From assembly GCA_004764695.1 (NCBI GenBank), contig SMSO01000032.1, positions 518,501 to 582,500 on the forward strand: 64,000 nucleotides of DNA, given 5' to 3'. The notes below the pieces were generated by a model, which saw only the letters and a list, made by a program, of their open reading frames with translations, was not told the origin of the DNA and searched no databases. Made by a program: the position numbers and the translations under genes. The DNA is from Schizochytrium sp. TIO01. Lineage: Eukaryota; Sar; Bigyra; Thraustochytrida; Thraustochytriidae. Positions within the stretch are counted from its first letter, which is position 1, and every line of letters starts with the position of its first letter. This document shows positions 24,140 through 35,772 of this stretch, one piece after another.

Positions 24140-26866
24140 ATGCCCTGGAAATGCGACTATTGCACCTTTGTGAACTATCGCGACTCGGCGGAGGAGTGCG
24201 AAATGTGTGGCGTGCGCCAGAAGAAACATGTTATTGTTAGTCGAGCATCGGATATCCAGCGCCTTGAAGAGGCCCAACGCACCAGCCCTCCTGAATCTTT
24301 GCAACATTTAGGTCTGCCATCGTCACAGATTCCTTCTAGTAAAGAGATTCAAACGGGATCAACATCACAATTAGGAGTATCTCAACAGCCTCCAACCGGA
24401 CAACCTAGCACACAAGCAGGTAAAGGTGTTTTGGTGGGAGCACCCATCCCCGCATCTTTATCAACCGTGAACCCAGGTTCTTCAGCAAATCCACCAAAAC
24501 CACCCCACGGTGTTTTAGCAAACGGCCAGAAGAAACCTGCATACGAAAAGGCCGATGGTAGTTTTCATTCCGAAAAGGACGAAAGAACTTTGTTGCTTGA
24601 GGAGATTCTTGCATCTGAACGCACTTATGTTGATAGCCTGTGTATTCTGGTGACACATTTCTTCCAGCCTATCGAGCGCGACGTGCGTGAGGGCAGTACA
24701 ATTATCGAAGACAAGCGTCTGCAAAGCATTTTTGCCAATGTTTCTCAGCTCATGAGTCTCAACGTTGAGCTTTTGCGCGTCATGGAAATGGAGCTCAAAA
24801 GCGCCGAAAAGAAACGGCGACAAACAAACCCCAGCGCTACGGAGGCTGGAGAGGACGATCTTGCGCAGGCAATCACCAAGGCTTTTAAAGAGATCATTCC
24901 GTATTTTAAAATGTACTCCTGGTATGTCAACAATTACCCTACAGCTATCGAGGTACTCAAGTCCGAGCAGACCTCTAATAAAAAGTTTGCCAAGTATTTA
25001 GCAGACCAGCAGTCTCACGAGATTTGCCGAGGTCTCGACCTTGGTGCTTATCTTATTATGCCTGTCCAGCGTCTGTGCAAGTACCCTCTATTGTTTGGAC
25101 GGTTATTGAAAGAGACACCGGAAGATAATGACGATTATGAAAACATCAAACAAGTCAATGAAGTTGTAAATGCCATCACTGATCTTGTTGATCTCGATCG
25201 CGACCGAGCTGAAAAATCTCTCCGTGGTTTCGAAATTGCTAATTTTCTCTCTTTAGAGGCTCTTTCGAAAAGGCTCAACCGGGATTTGCATGTACTTGAA
25301 CCCGGCCGCGTCTTCAAGGCCGAGTGGACGAGTTTGATTGCGCGATCAATGTCGAGACGTTCGACTAGCGAACCACAGAAACCACGTACTATGTTCCTAT
25401 TTTCAGACTCTCTAATTCTTGCAAAGAAGGGGTCTAAAGGATACGAAGCTCGCGTATGGATGTCGCTTGATAGCGTGATTTTAGGTGACCTTGCACCCTT
25501 TGATCCGGAAGTTAATTCACCAGCTGGAGAGGATCAGGATAGTTCGGAGCCATCGAGCCCGATGAATGCGATCCGGGCAGGGCTCACATGGACACCAAAA
25601 CTCATTGGTTCTAAGCGAGTCATTACTGCCCCGCCTACTACTAAAGAAGCATTGTCTCAGGGTCCCTTGAACCGCCGCTACTGCACATTTTCCATTATTT
25701 GTAGATCTAGCATGGCTCTTTCTAGGCTTTCGCTCTCACGGCATCGCTCGAAGAGTGAGGTGGAAACCTTTGCTTTTTTCTTTGAGAGTGATGCTCAGAG
25801 ACGCTCCGTACATGCGGAGCTTGCGAATGCGATTCGTGAGTACCAAGTCGGCCGCCCTCGCCCTCAGAGCTCGCAGAGCGTTATCATGCTTGCTGGAGCC
25901 TCTTCTGCTTCTTTTCATCAATCTAGGCGCCCGATGAGCGAAGGCTATGATGCAGAACAACGAAAGGCTCGTTCTTTATCTCCACCTCCTTTACGCATTG
26001 CTGCTAGCCTCAGAAATGGTCCCGCCACTCCGTACGAAGAAGCGGATCCCTTTCACACAGCTTTTACTACTGAAGAAGACGAAGGTGAGAATGATAGTGC
26101 ACTTGGGGACACTGAATCGGTTGATTCCCAGATCTCTGGAGCTCCAGTCTCTCGTCCCAGCAGAGCACCGCAAACCTCTCCGCTCGTAATTGGTAAGGGG
26201 ATGGCCTCCCGGGGTCAATCGACGTTGTCTTCTCCATCTTCATCAACACGAAAGCTTGCCAAACGCCCCCCTGCACCAGTTCGCCCTCCTGCACCTCAAC
26301 CTTCTGGCTCACTTCAGGTTGGGAAGAGCATTCCTTCCCCGCGGGCTTCAGATAACGGCGGCCGCAAGCGCGTTGGTGGGAGCTCACGCCCTGCTGCGCC
26401 AGGCCGTGGTGGTAGCCTTGGATCATTACCGACAATGTCTCGACCAGTTGCACCTACGAAATCTAATAAGCAGTCTGGAACTCAGAATGGTAGAAAACCT
26501 CGACCCATAGCACCAACCAAAGCTCAGGCAAAATCCAAACAAGAGTATACCAATCCAGCAAGCGGAGATTTGCGTGCGATCTCTTCGCCAGACTGGAGTT
26601 CTACACATGGAGACGATGTGGATTTCCGTACAGCTACTCCTGAATTTCAAGAAACTGATTCTCGCAGCCGGACAAATGACTCTGCTGTAAGCATTCGATC
26701 CACAAAACCTGTTCACATTGTACAGCGCCCCCCGGCACTAGCCTTGTGTCCTTCTAATACTTCAGTTCCGGGTAGCGATATGCAAGCTAAACTTGTGGAC
26801 AAATGGTTTGGAGATGATAGCGAGTCTGACGCAAGCAGCGGTGACTCTACACCGAATGGCATGTAA
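24140..26866 (+). CDS. RanBP2-type zinc finger / DH-PH Rho guanine nucleotide exchange factor
   Basis: A 908-residue single-exon gene for a Dbl-family exchange factor, which would load GTP onto Rho/Rac/Cdc42 GTPases at membranes or cortex. Residues 2-27 form a RanBP2-type zinc finger: W3, C5, C8, N12, C20, C23. A Pro/Ser/Gln-rich linker follows. The DH domain spans about 147-355: LLLEEILASERTYVDSL is conserved region 1, and LIMPVQRLCKYPLLFGRLLKE at 305-325 is the catalytic CR3 helix. A PH domain covers about 385-575 and appears expanded by a Ser/Asp-rich insert; segments include RTMFLFSDSLILAKK and VETFAFFFESDAQRR. The last 300 residues are disordered, with repeated Pro-rich motifs (RPPAPVRPPAPQP, SRPVAPTK, PRPIAPTK) suited to SH3 binding. 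The ATG at 24140 is supported because the zinc finger starts at residue 2. The RanBP2 finger suggests ubiquitin or RNA binding, but which ligand cannot be told. Confidence 0.92.
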   Translation: MPWKCDYCTFVNYRDSAEECEMCGVRQKKHVIVSRASDIQRLEEAQRTSPPESLQHLGLPSSQIPSSKEIQTGSTSQLGVSQQPPTGQPSTQAGKGVLVGAPIPASLSTVNPGSSANPPKPPHGVLANGQKKPAYEKADGSFHSEKDERTLLLEEILASERTYVDSLCILVTHFFQPIERDVREGSTIIEDKRLQSIFANVSQLMSLNVELLRVMEMELKSAEKKRRQTNPSATEAGEDDLAQAITKAFKEIIPYFKMYSWYVNNYPTAIEVLKSEQTSNKKFAKYLADQQSHEICRGLDLGAYLIMPVQRLCKYPLLFGRLLKETPEDNDDYENIKQVNEVVNAITDLVDLDRDRAEKSLRGFEIANFLSLEALSKRLNRDLHVLEPGRVFKAEWTSLIARSMSRRSTSEPQKPRTMFLFSDSLILAKKGSKGYEARVWMSLDSVILGDLAPFDPEVNSPAGEDQDSSEPSSPMNAIRAGLTWTPKLIGSKRVITAPPTTKEALSQGPLNRRYCTFSIICRSSMALSRLSLSRHRSKSEVETFAFFFESDAQRRSVHAELANAIREYQVGRPRPQSSQSVIMLAGASSASFHQSRRPMSEGYDAEQRKARSLSPPPLRIAASLRNGPATPYEEADPFHTAFTTEEDEGENDSALGDTESVDSQISGAPVSRPSRAPQTSPLVIGKGMASRGQSTLSSPSSSTRKLAKRPPAPVRPPAPQPSGSLQVGKSIPSPRASDNGGRKRVGGSSRPAAPGRGGSLGSLPTMSRPVAPTKSNKQSGTQNGRKPRPIAPTKAQAKSKQEYTNPASGDLRAISSPDWSSTHGDDVDFRTATPEFQETDSRSRTNDSAVSIRSTKPVHIVQRPPALALCPSNTSVPGSDMQAKLVDKWFGDDSESDASSGDSTPNGM

Positions 26867-27643
26867 ATCTAGAACGCTTCGCTTGACTTTCTGCTTCAAA
26901 CCTTGATCGTCACTTGGTCGTGTGGCCGTTATCTCATCTTTCAGCACAGATCCATTGCGATCACATGCTATTCTCTCGCGTTTTTATATCTTCTCTGTTA
27001 GAAGTGTTGCTTTAAATTGTTCAAAACTTTGTTTTACATTCCTTCCTTATTCGTATCTCGATTCTTTTTGGTAATGAAATTCTTTATTGATCTTGTATGC
27101 AGAAGCAAAAACGCCGAGGTTATTATTGCACAGTATGATCTTCGACATCAGCTTTTATTCTCAGGCTCGATTTGATTCTGGGTTACTGAGAAAAGTTCTG
27201 ATTGAGTTTCATATTCTGTCATCAGTAAGACTACCTCACGAGAAAGCAACAACATATAGCTTTTTTATTCACGAACCTCTTGAAAGTCACAAAGTGGATT
27301 TTATAAAACGCTACGAAACATACATTTAAATTGATGGAATTACATCTCTTTATTAAAGGTAAGGTGGCATACTTGTTTTTCTTGCGTGAGAGACCTACCC
27401 AAGGGAGTCGCACTAATTACATGCGTAATCCATCGATTGTGAAAGTGAAAGTTTATCATCCACGCAAACTACTTCGTGCAAATGCTTGTTTTCATTCACT
27501 TTCAAAAGGAAAAACTCCCACGTTTGAGAATTGGCATCGAGATTGAGTGCAAGATACAGAGAGTGTTCAGATTTTATGTGTTCTCTCAGTGGTAGGAAAC
27601 TCAGTGATATAGGCAATCAATAGTTCATTCCAAGAAAGGTCGA
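26867..27643. other. Convergent 3' intergenic region
   Basis: The RhoGEF gene and the minus-strand sulfotransferase-like gene end toward each other here. The DNA is AT-rich and must contain both 3' UTRs. No gene or structured element stands out. Confidence 0.6.
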
Positions 27644-28858
27644 TTACCAGTTGACAGATGGAAGCGGGGTGGTACCCGCAAACGCAGCATTGAAGGGGCT
27701 CTTGGAGCACTGCGATGTGGTGTACAGCTCAGCGGCTGAGTAACCGAATACGGCACTTTCCACGGACCAGAAGATATTGCAAGTCAGGTAGTCACGATAC
27801 TGCGCAGTCATACTAGACCTTGCAGAAGCAAGCATCTTTCCTTGAGGATCAGCGAATGGGAAAACAGTGGCATCTGGCTGGCTGCATGTGTCAAGATTGT
27901 AAGCCCGAGAAAGAACTGACTGGACCTTGCTAACACCCTCGGCAGTGGCCAAAGCCTCCAGCTTCAAATACGAGATGTGGGGCACCCACTGGGTCATGTT
28001 TGCATAGTTGAGCATCTTGAATTTACGAAGCTCGAGAACATTGCGCAAGGGCAAATGGGTGACTGGGTTAGTTTCATAGACAGGGTCCATAAAGCGAGAG
28101 CGGGTCTCAGAGCCCAAAAAGGTGTTGCGGCTTTGGCGGCAAGGACGTACCTCACCAGCGACATATTTGGCTTGACATTTAACACCAGGCGTAGTGGAGA
28201 GCTCCTTATCCATAATAGAGGTCTTTGTTGTCCACAGACGCGAGACGAAGCGGCGCCAGTCATGTTTCTTAATTCGGTGGGCAGGTGCGAAGACTGGGTT
28301 ACGCTGCATGAGCAAAGTCCAGTCGTATGGGTTACGGAGAACAACCACTACAAGAACCTCCTCAAGGTCAATTTCTGGATCGAGAATACGCTCATCCTGA
28401 AACCAGTACTTGCTACGCACGAAGCCAGACCCAACCGTAACGTTCGGGAAGATCTTGCTCAGTAGCTCTACCACGCCATCAACACCAGAGTTACGCTCGC
28501 CAACCACACGGACATATTTAAGCTTGCTCTCACCGATCACAGGTGTAAGTTCACATTGCCAGGAGGTCTTGCGCTTGCTACGGAGCCACTTTCGGGGTAC
28601 CATTGCGCTCTTGTCGATCAAGCTTTCTGGGAGAGCCGAGACCTCGCTCAAGTCGGAATCTGATGGAGACCAGCTTTGCTCAGAGAAAGCTTGGACACCA
28701 AGCATTGTCAGCAGCAGAGGAAGGCATGACAGAAGTAGTCCAAGCTTTACAAACCAATGCTCGCGAGCATGTTTGGCATTCACATACCTAAACTCGGATC
28801 CTGGTTTCATGAGACCCATCGATACACAGCCTCGATCAAGGCAGTCCGTTGTGGCCAT
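27644..28858 (-). CDS. Type II membrane sulfotransferase-like protein
   Basis: A 404-residue protein with a short basic N-terminus and one hydrophobic span at about 36-57 (WFVKLGLLLSCLPLLLTMLG), so the rest is predicted to be lumenal. Residues 115-137 (YVRVVGERNSGVDGVVELLSKIF) sit where sulfotransferases carry the 5'-phosphosulfate P-loop. Residues 168-186 (LVVVVLRNPYDWTLLMQ) match the 3'-phosphate motif with the RNPY seen in many PAPS-dependent enzymes. Later, HLPLRNVLELRKFKMLNY resembles a motif common in poorly characterised algal and plant sulfotransferase-like proteins. The likely reaction is sulfate transfer from PAPS to a glycan or protein in the Golgi; the substrate is unknown. The P-loop has RNSG where a Lys or Arg is usual, so activity should not be assumed. 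The start is the ATG at 28858; a second ATG at residue 14 is possible. Confidence 0.7.
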   Translation of the reverse strand: MATTDCLDRGCVSMGLMKPGSEFRYVNAKHAREHWFVKLGLLLSCLPLLLTMLGVQAFSEQSWSPSDSDLSEVSALPESLIDKSAMVPRKWLRSKRKTSWQCELTPVIGESKLKYVRVVGERNSGVDGVVELLSKIFPNVTVGSGFVRSKYWFQDERILDPEIDLEEVLVVVVLRNPYDWTLLMQRNPVFAPAHRIKKHDWRRFVSRLWTTKTSIMDKELSTTPGVKCQAKYVAGEVRPCRQSRNTFLGSETRSRFMDPVYETNPVTHLPLRNVLELRKFKMLNYANMTQWVPHISYLKLEALATAEGVSKVQSVLSRAYNLDTCSQPDATVFPFADPQGKMLASARSSMTAQYRDYLTCNIFWSVESAVFGYSAAELYTTSQCSKSPFNAAFAGTTPLPSVNW

Positions 28859-29028
28859 TTTTGCTCAAGCTATCTCAGAGCTACTCTGGGAGTGGGCTAG
28901 TCTTATATATGGCGTCGAGACACGCGAATATTGGAGCTTCAGTCCACTAGATGAAGATCTTCGGTAGCACGATATTGCCCAATTCACTCAATTTTATGAC
29001 TCGGCTTGATCAATCTCAGACCTAAAAA
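28859..29028. promoter_or_regulatory. Upstream region with TATA-like box for the sulfotransferase-like gene
   Basis: Read on the minus strand, CCATATATAAGA covers about 28901-28912, roughly 45-54 bases before the ATG at 28858. That spacing would give a very short leader of about 20 bases. It is the clearest TATA-like element near a start in the window. No expression evidence is available. Confidence 0.35.
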
Positions 29029-29253
29029 ATGAGTCCTACACCTCGCAAAGCAAGGTTGCGTGTATCTAAGCCGAAGGTTGACTTTGGCGCTCCTTCCGTA
29101 TCGTTCTTTCTTAATCTCAACAGTATCTCTTGCCCTTCTAAGAAGGCAAGATCGCCAAGCGCACCGGCTTCAGAGGGTCAATGCGAGCAGCTGGAGGCCG
29201 TCTCAAGCACAGCGAAAACGGGGATAGGCTCGATGAGGGCCCAGCTAGGGTAA
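29029..29253 (+). CDS. Possible small basic protein, doubtful
   Basis: A 74-codon ATG frame opens with MSPTPRKARLRVSKPK and is divergent from the sulfotransferase-like gene with only 170 bases between. The start resembles a basic nuclear or DNA-binding tail, but nothing after it is recognisable. Another frame downstream (about 29145-29405) also reads as basic and Gly/Arg-rich (KIAKRTGFRGSMRAAGGR), and a short intron ending at one of the AG sites near 29127-29143 could join the two. This may be a real short spliced gene or chance; I favour neither. Confidence 0.2.
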   Translation: MSPTPRKARLRVSKPKVDFGAPSVSFFLNLNSISCPSKKARSPSAPASEGQCEQLEAVSSTAKTGIGSMRAQLG

Positions 29254-32200
29254 CCAACGAATCAGGATTCTCCCTCAAGCCTCGCTCGCCACACAGTCGC
29301 GGCGGCGCGACGTTGCGAAGGGACGGCTCTGCAGCTCTCTTCAAATGCTTGCTTGCATCTCGCTCTCTATTGTACATGTCGTCTGTCTTTCTGCGTAGTA
29401 TATAGCTTCTATAAGTCTCTTTGTATAGTTTTAACCTACTGTTACTGGGAACTTTATACTATGAAGTATAGCGTTTACCTTTCAGCCATTTTCCTCACCT
29501 TTGTCGTATCAAGAAGACGGCGCGTGATCAAGGGGCCCCATGGTTCGTTAGTTCTTTTGTTGCCGATGTTGGGACTTGCATGACCGTAGCATATTGGTTT
29601 GGGTCTATTATTTAGATCAAGCGGTTGTCAATGATAAATAGTTTAGATGTTGCAGCATGGATAGTCCGGGTGGGCCGGAGCAAAATCCTTTAAGGCCGGT
29701 TAGGTTTAGTTACGGGCTGTAGTACTCGAATGACCTGGATTAGCTTTGGAAAGCTGTGAATTTAGGGTGCAGAACTGATTTCATGGTTTAGATTACTTTA
29801 TGTTGAGTAAATTCCAGGTAATCTTTTGCAAGGCCAGGTCACTGAGGCAGCTCTTGCTTCGCTAAAGGTAAGTGAACACATTGTTTCGATTCTGACAGTA
29901 AATAGCTGTGTTATTGCTGGTACGGAACAGAAGCAATTTCTCTCTTCAATTCACGGTGACCGTGTTTTAATAACCCTTATATAAGCTCAGAAGACTCGCA
30001 TTACTTATATGGTGCGCAGGTTAATACTTTGGGTCATTTGCTTGGAAATTGTAATCCATTATTTACATAAAATTGTCATCCACAGTTCAGGTATTTGGAA
30101 ACAAAATACTTACGAGCTGGCGAATTTTCTAATGTTTCCTTTGTATACAAGGTCTAGGTCTATCATTTCTCTTTACGACTTTGGTGCATATTTTCGCACG
30201 GGGCAGCTACGCTTTGTTATGGACACACAAACAAACAAGTGTTCACTTATTTGTCCAAAGTTTCTTTGATTTTTCAAGGCGACTAAAGGTACACAAAAAG
30301 TTCACAGCAACTCTGATTGATTTGCCCTAGCTCAAGAATTTAAGCTTATCAAAAAGGTGATGATTCAAAAAGTTCAAAAGATTCAAAAAGTAGAGAAAAA
30401 CAGCTCAAGTTCCTAAAACGAACTTTCGTGTATGAAACTAAATTATAAAATCATCAATTCCTGTTTGTAGACGCCCGGTGGTGCCGACAGCACCAACGCA
30501 GGTCATCATCCACCAGACTAAAGTTATTGATTCGTGCCGACTCGGAGGATTACTCTATGCCGTTCAGGCAAGGTGCAAAAAACACATATTCAGAGCTCAA
30601 CTCTCGATTTGTAGGAAATATCAGCAATTCCATAACAATCACCTATAGGCGAAGGTAAATGAGTGGGTTTAGCCTTCGTAATGAGGATGTCAACCTTCAA
30701 GAAACCACGAAACATCTCTCACAGGTTCTAGCCGGTAGCGGGCCAACTCGAGTGGCTGGGTTTCATTTGAGCGTATTTGCAGCATACAGGCTGCCTCTGG
30801 GTAAGTAAGTATGACCTAAGCTGTATCTATCACGAATTAAGGTAACGGAGAAAACCAATTAAATTACCAATAAGGCTCGTTAGCTATTTTGAAAGTATTG
30901 GAAGATGAAGAAGAATTTGTCCCACGAGATTATTTCCAAAAGTGAAATGCAAGATTACTTCTTTTGGGGCTTCAGGTTGCTGCAACCCATGCGATGTTTT
31001 CGAGTGCCTAGTAGATTATACTATCTTTCATGAGGCTTTTGAGGATGTTCACGCTATTGCACAATGTATGTTTGCGATATACTATTGATATGCATTCGCG
31101 CGGAATGTCGAGGAAACTGTCAATCGCAGAGATATGCACGATTGGTACTTCAGCTTTAAAAATCAACATGAAACGTCAACTTTACGCATAGGATAAGATC
31201 TTACTTCTTGAAATGCTGATTTCTTTCGTTTGGGCTAGGATGGAAAACAGTACATTATAATTTGTAAAAGTTTTAGTTATCAATCGCCTTTCCAATAACC
31301 GAGGGAAAAGAAGAGATCGTTAACCAAACCAACAAACGAGAAAAAACTATTTTTGGCATTAAAAACCATAAAACAAAACACAAAACAACGAAGAGAGGCA
31401 GGAAAACTTGTTGCTGTTCGAAGTAGCGCTGCAAGCAAGTGTCCCGCGAAACAGACGTCCTTTATTCTCTTCACATGTTCAACTCTTTCTACAGAAACAA
31501 ATCAACATGCTAGTTTTGCCTAGGAAACAAAAAATGGTGTGCCACAGAAGTATGGTCTCCTTTTCCACAAAGTTGTTAAAATGAAGTCTACACTGGTACC
31601 ATGTCATGTAAGAAACAAGTTTCCACTACAAATATTTGAAGGTCCATTGCTCATTTATTACTTTGTACTTCATCAATTTAATCTTCATTTTTTAAATATA
31701 AAAATATACACATATGAAATTAAAAAAAATGAAGGCTGAGCAGATTGGCCCGTTTCCTACAGTTACACCTTTTCTGGCTTCTTCGAAATCCCATTAAGCA
31801 CGATATGCAATTGCCTGATGCCTTGGCACCAATTGCCTTGAACGTCCGGCGATGCCCTGTTCGAACTAAGTTGTCTTTCGTGCGCGTGTTTGGGAAGGAA
31901 CAAGGTAATCTAATTTTTATAAATGCCCGAGCAATGAGTGAGAAGAATAGTCAGTCTTAAATAAATAAAATTATATTTATAATAATAGTTATTGCATATA
32001 GTATAATAATAAAATCCTTTGGAGTGAATTTATATAATGATTAAATATATATTTATATGAACTATATTGATTAAATTCAAGACTTAAAAAAGAAAAAAAA
32101 GAAAAAAAAAGAAGCAATCAAGCAAGTTGCTGGGTGGCTGCCGTAATCGACATGTAAACTAAATACTGCATCACCTGTTTTCCTTACCTCCATAACCATG

Positions 32201-35107
32201 GCGCATGCTCAGCTCCGTCAGGTTCTCGCTCACTCCCCAGAGAAAACGAAGCAACCAGTTGTGCCAGCGACCAACTTGAGGACTTTGGTCAATCGAGGAT
32301 GACTCCCGTCATAATTCCTGCCGCCGTCGACCAAAAGTGTGAGGCAACTTCCTGAATGCCGTGAGCGAAGGTGCTTAATCTCTCATCTGGCCTGCTAGTG
32401 CACTTGTAGTGGTAGTATCATTATGTCTCCCTGTAATTCATAGCAAGCAAGAGAGCAAGCAAGCAAGCGAGCAAGTGAGTTCGCTGTTATCGCTGGTACA
32501 ATGCTTGCTTCGGCTAGATTGAACAGCCTCGGATGGCCTTCGTTCTAGCTCACCATTCCACTGCAGAGTCAAGATCAATCAATTCCTGAGGCCAATTACT
32601 GAGATCATTTCCGGCTGTTCAGAATGAATGAATGAATGGATGGATGGATGGATATCACTTCGCTCCCTCATTCTTATGACGAATCGTCGCTCCTCTGCAC
32701 AACTTTCGCTCTGGGGAATAAATGCCTTCGACTCCTCACTGCCTGCAGGCGTTTCAATCAAGAGTTGTTTCATAAGCAGCTGTTCGGCTGGCACTCACAA
32801 TTGTCGCGGGATCTCAATACACCGCCATTACAGCGCTCGGGTTTGTGCATCAAAACTCGGCCAGTGGAGCGGAAAGTCAACTATCTCTTCGCCCTCTTTC
32901 GCTGGAGATTGTCTGTCTAATCTACTGGCCAGAATGCGAAAGTAATTCAGGATAATTCATGCATCGCTGGCAGTTCAACTTGAACTGCTGTCTGCCCAAA
33001 ATATGTTAGTCGGCACCACAGCGACCGCGACTTCTGGAATCGATTTGGTGGGCCACATGAGCGGCTTCTGCCAATTTTGTGAGGTTTCTGGCAGTTCCTG
33101 CCAAGCCCAGGCACTCGTGATACCTAAGCTGCTGCTGTGTATGCTAATTGAGCAATTCTCGTACGGGTTTAAGCATGTGCTCATCACGGCGACGGCCATT
33201 CATCGTGGCGGTCGGTCATCATCATCGTCTCCATCGCTGTTACCATCCCTCGTGTCTTGACTCCACCTCCGCGTGTTATTCAACCTTCGCTTCGCACTCG
33301 GGCGAACAAATAAAAACACGATCCACAAAAACAAGTTTTCCAAGGCCGCCATGCCACGCCCGTTTGCGTGTGGAGCTACTGCTCGCGGGTGCTCGTGGCG
33401 GCGGAGACATCGTGGGCGAGGGAAAGAAAAGGTACGCCATGCGCCCGTGCACGAGTTGACTTCAACGCCTCGTCCATCGAGCGAGTGCCTTGCCTGGCGA
33501 ACAGCGCTGAGGTCACTACGACCTGCGAGTTCTTCTTGTGCAAGAATCGGGACGATTGCCTTCCTTCCTTCCTTTGCCTTGGAGCGGCCTTCGAGCATTT
33601 CGCGACACTTCGTGCCGCACGCCCAGGGCCAAGAGGCCCACGGAGTGAGGGAGGGAGGGAGAGAGGTCCCTGCTACTGCGTCGTCGAGGAGGCCAACCTC
33701 TTCAACGTGCTCGCCATTGAGGTCAGCACATTTGGCCCACGAAATTTAGCTCCTACAGAGCACTTTTGCTTCCGTGTTGGCACCACAAGAATCATTCATT
33801 TCGATCGCTACAAAAGGCGCACTTTCGGGAACCCGCGCACACAGGATGAATGGATTGAGATCTGATCTTCAACTCCAAGATCTTCAACTTCAACTTGCCG
33901 GCTCTGCCAACCATCGGCGCCTCTTTGGAGTTGGTCTCGAAGCTGGACGCTGGAGAAGATCTTCGATTGAATTTTCTCTGCGACCTCTCGAGGCTTGAGG
34001 CGGCTCCTAAACGAACACGATGGCGCCCGAGTTCTTGGCTTTCTCGCGGATTTGCAATTCTTGGGCGAACGTATTGCACGTGTCAATCAACAGTAAGTAA
34101 GTAAGGAAGTAGTCTGGCACACCCTGCCTGGAGACATGGTGTTTGAGGGATTGGGAAAGATCAAAGAGCTCTCAACAAAACACAGACGAAACGAGGGAGG
34201 GATTCGACTGCCTCTTAGAATTTGTTTACGCTGCTGTTTTCGGGGCGAATAATAGACACTATCACATTATCCTCAAAGAACTCCTACTACCACATAAGTC
34301 GGTACACTCGCTCCTCGTATTTGTAGGCCTCCTTGAAAACATCATGTTGATTGATTATCCATTTCCCCTGAGAGTTCAGGCACACACTCGCACATCCACT
34401 GCGAATTCCGCAGACCACCTCGCCAGCTTACCAACGATTCTTACAGCATTAGTTCACAAACCCTCTGCACTTCCCTGCCGCCCCTCAACCTTTCAGCGTA
34501 TTGATTCATGTCTATCAATCTGAAGATCGTCTTCTCCTACCTCGAAGCCCAGTCCTCTCAACTCCCACGAGGGTGTGTGCCTTCCTTCCGGTCACTCTTG
34601 ACGACGGGGGCATCAGGCGCACCCTGCCCTCCCTCGGGCCCGCGCCCCTTCTTTTCTTCCCTTTTCTCGTGGGCCATCTTCTGAGGTGACCTTTACTTTC
34701 TTCCACAATGCCCCTTTCTTCCTTTGGCCCGCAAACCGGAGCTTGTATCTGTGCTTATCCTTTTAATACAGGTTTAACCAGCTCGTCGCAATGCTCGTGC
34801 TGCTGTCGAAGGCCCGCTGCTGGGAGGAAAAGGCTCTCCGGAGAACTTGTAGCGAAAATGGGCTGCGTTTCCGGCACGGCAGAAAACGGGCCGAAGAGCT
34901 CGCAAGCACGTAGCGCAATCGTTGAGGCGACTGGGGGCCGGTCTCGGCTCTCGAAAGTGGCGGGAGCGAAGGCAACGGAGCACCATGGGCCTGCCGAGAG
35001 CTTGCCAGCAGGCGCTTTCCTGTTGCAGCAGAGGCGGGAGCCGACAATATTGCTGGCTTGCTCACTTGCTTGCTTGCTGGGTGTGAGTGAGTTTTGTGAG
35101 TGAGAAG

Positions 35108-35198
35108 AAACAAATAAATAAACAAACAAACAAACAAACAAACAAACAAATAAACAAACAAACAAATAAACAAACAAACAAATAAACAAACAAACAAA
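35108..35198. repeat. (AAAC)n/(AAAT)n compound microsatellite
   Basis: About 22 units in which CAAA alternates with scattered TAAA variants. The mirror motif (TTTG/TTTA) follows only about 100 bases later, so the two arrays could pair as a large imperfect hairpin. Confidence 0.95.
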
Positions 35199-35297
35199 GT
35201 CGATGAAAACTTTCTCAATATGAGCAGCAAAAACAGTTTGGTTTAGATCGAACACAAAAGGAGAGAGAATGAGGAAAGGTAGTTTTATGTATTGATG

Positions 35298-35345
35298 TGT
35301 TTGTTTGTTTATTTGTTTGTTTGTTTATTTATTTGTTTATTGTTT
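35298..35345. repeat. (TTTG)n/(TTTA)n compound microsatellite
   Basis: About twelve units. It is the complement in type of the array at 35108-35198. Confidence 0.9.
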
Positions 35346-35709
35346 TAAAATTAAAACGCATTTTTTCCAGGGAAGATCGTCCTTTCGAGATAACTCTTTG
35401 TTGAAAGCAGAACAAGGAGAGGTAGGAAACGAAACCTGCTTTTTTATTTTTGTTTTTATTTTTAAATAAATAAATAAAATGATAAATTTAGAAACAAACA
35501 ACATAAATTAAAAACAAATTAGAAACCTCAGTATCTAAAAATTCATTTTCTCGTTTCGCTTGCTCCTTCCCATTCCTGATCAGAAGATGCCATGTACAAC
35601 ATCATAAGCCGGGGGTCGCTAAACACACCAAAACAAACATGGGTGATATTGGCGGCAGTTCCCCCCTTACTTCAAAATAAATTACAAATGCACATCAAAA
35701 ATAAAAAAT

Positions 35710-35712
35710 GAT

Positions 35713-35771
<59 letters not shown>

Positions 35772-35772
35772 T
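35710..35772. repeat. (ATTT)n microsatellite
   Basis: About fifteen perfect tetranucleotide units, then ATAAATAAG. Confidence 0.95.

Noticed and set aside
33148-34106. Several overlapping plus and minus frames of 70-165 codons
   Set aside because: GC-rich stretch with few stops in any frame; no protein motif and no preferred frame.
34708-35255. Frames of 131-166 codons on both strands
   Set aside because: The minus-strand ones are largely repeats of FVCLFVCLF from the AAAC array; the plus one has no recognisable motif.
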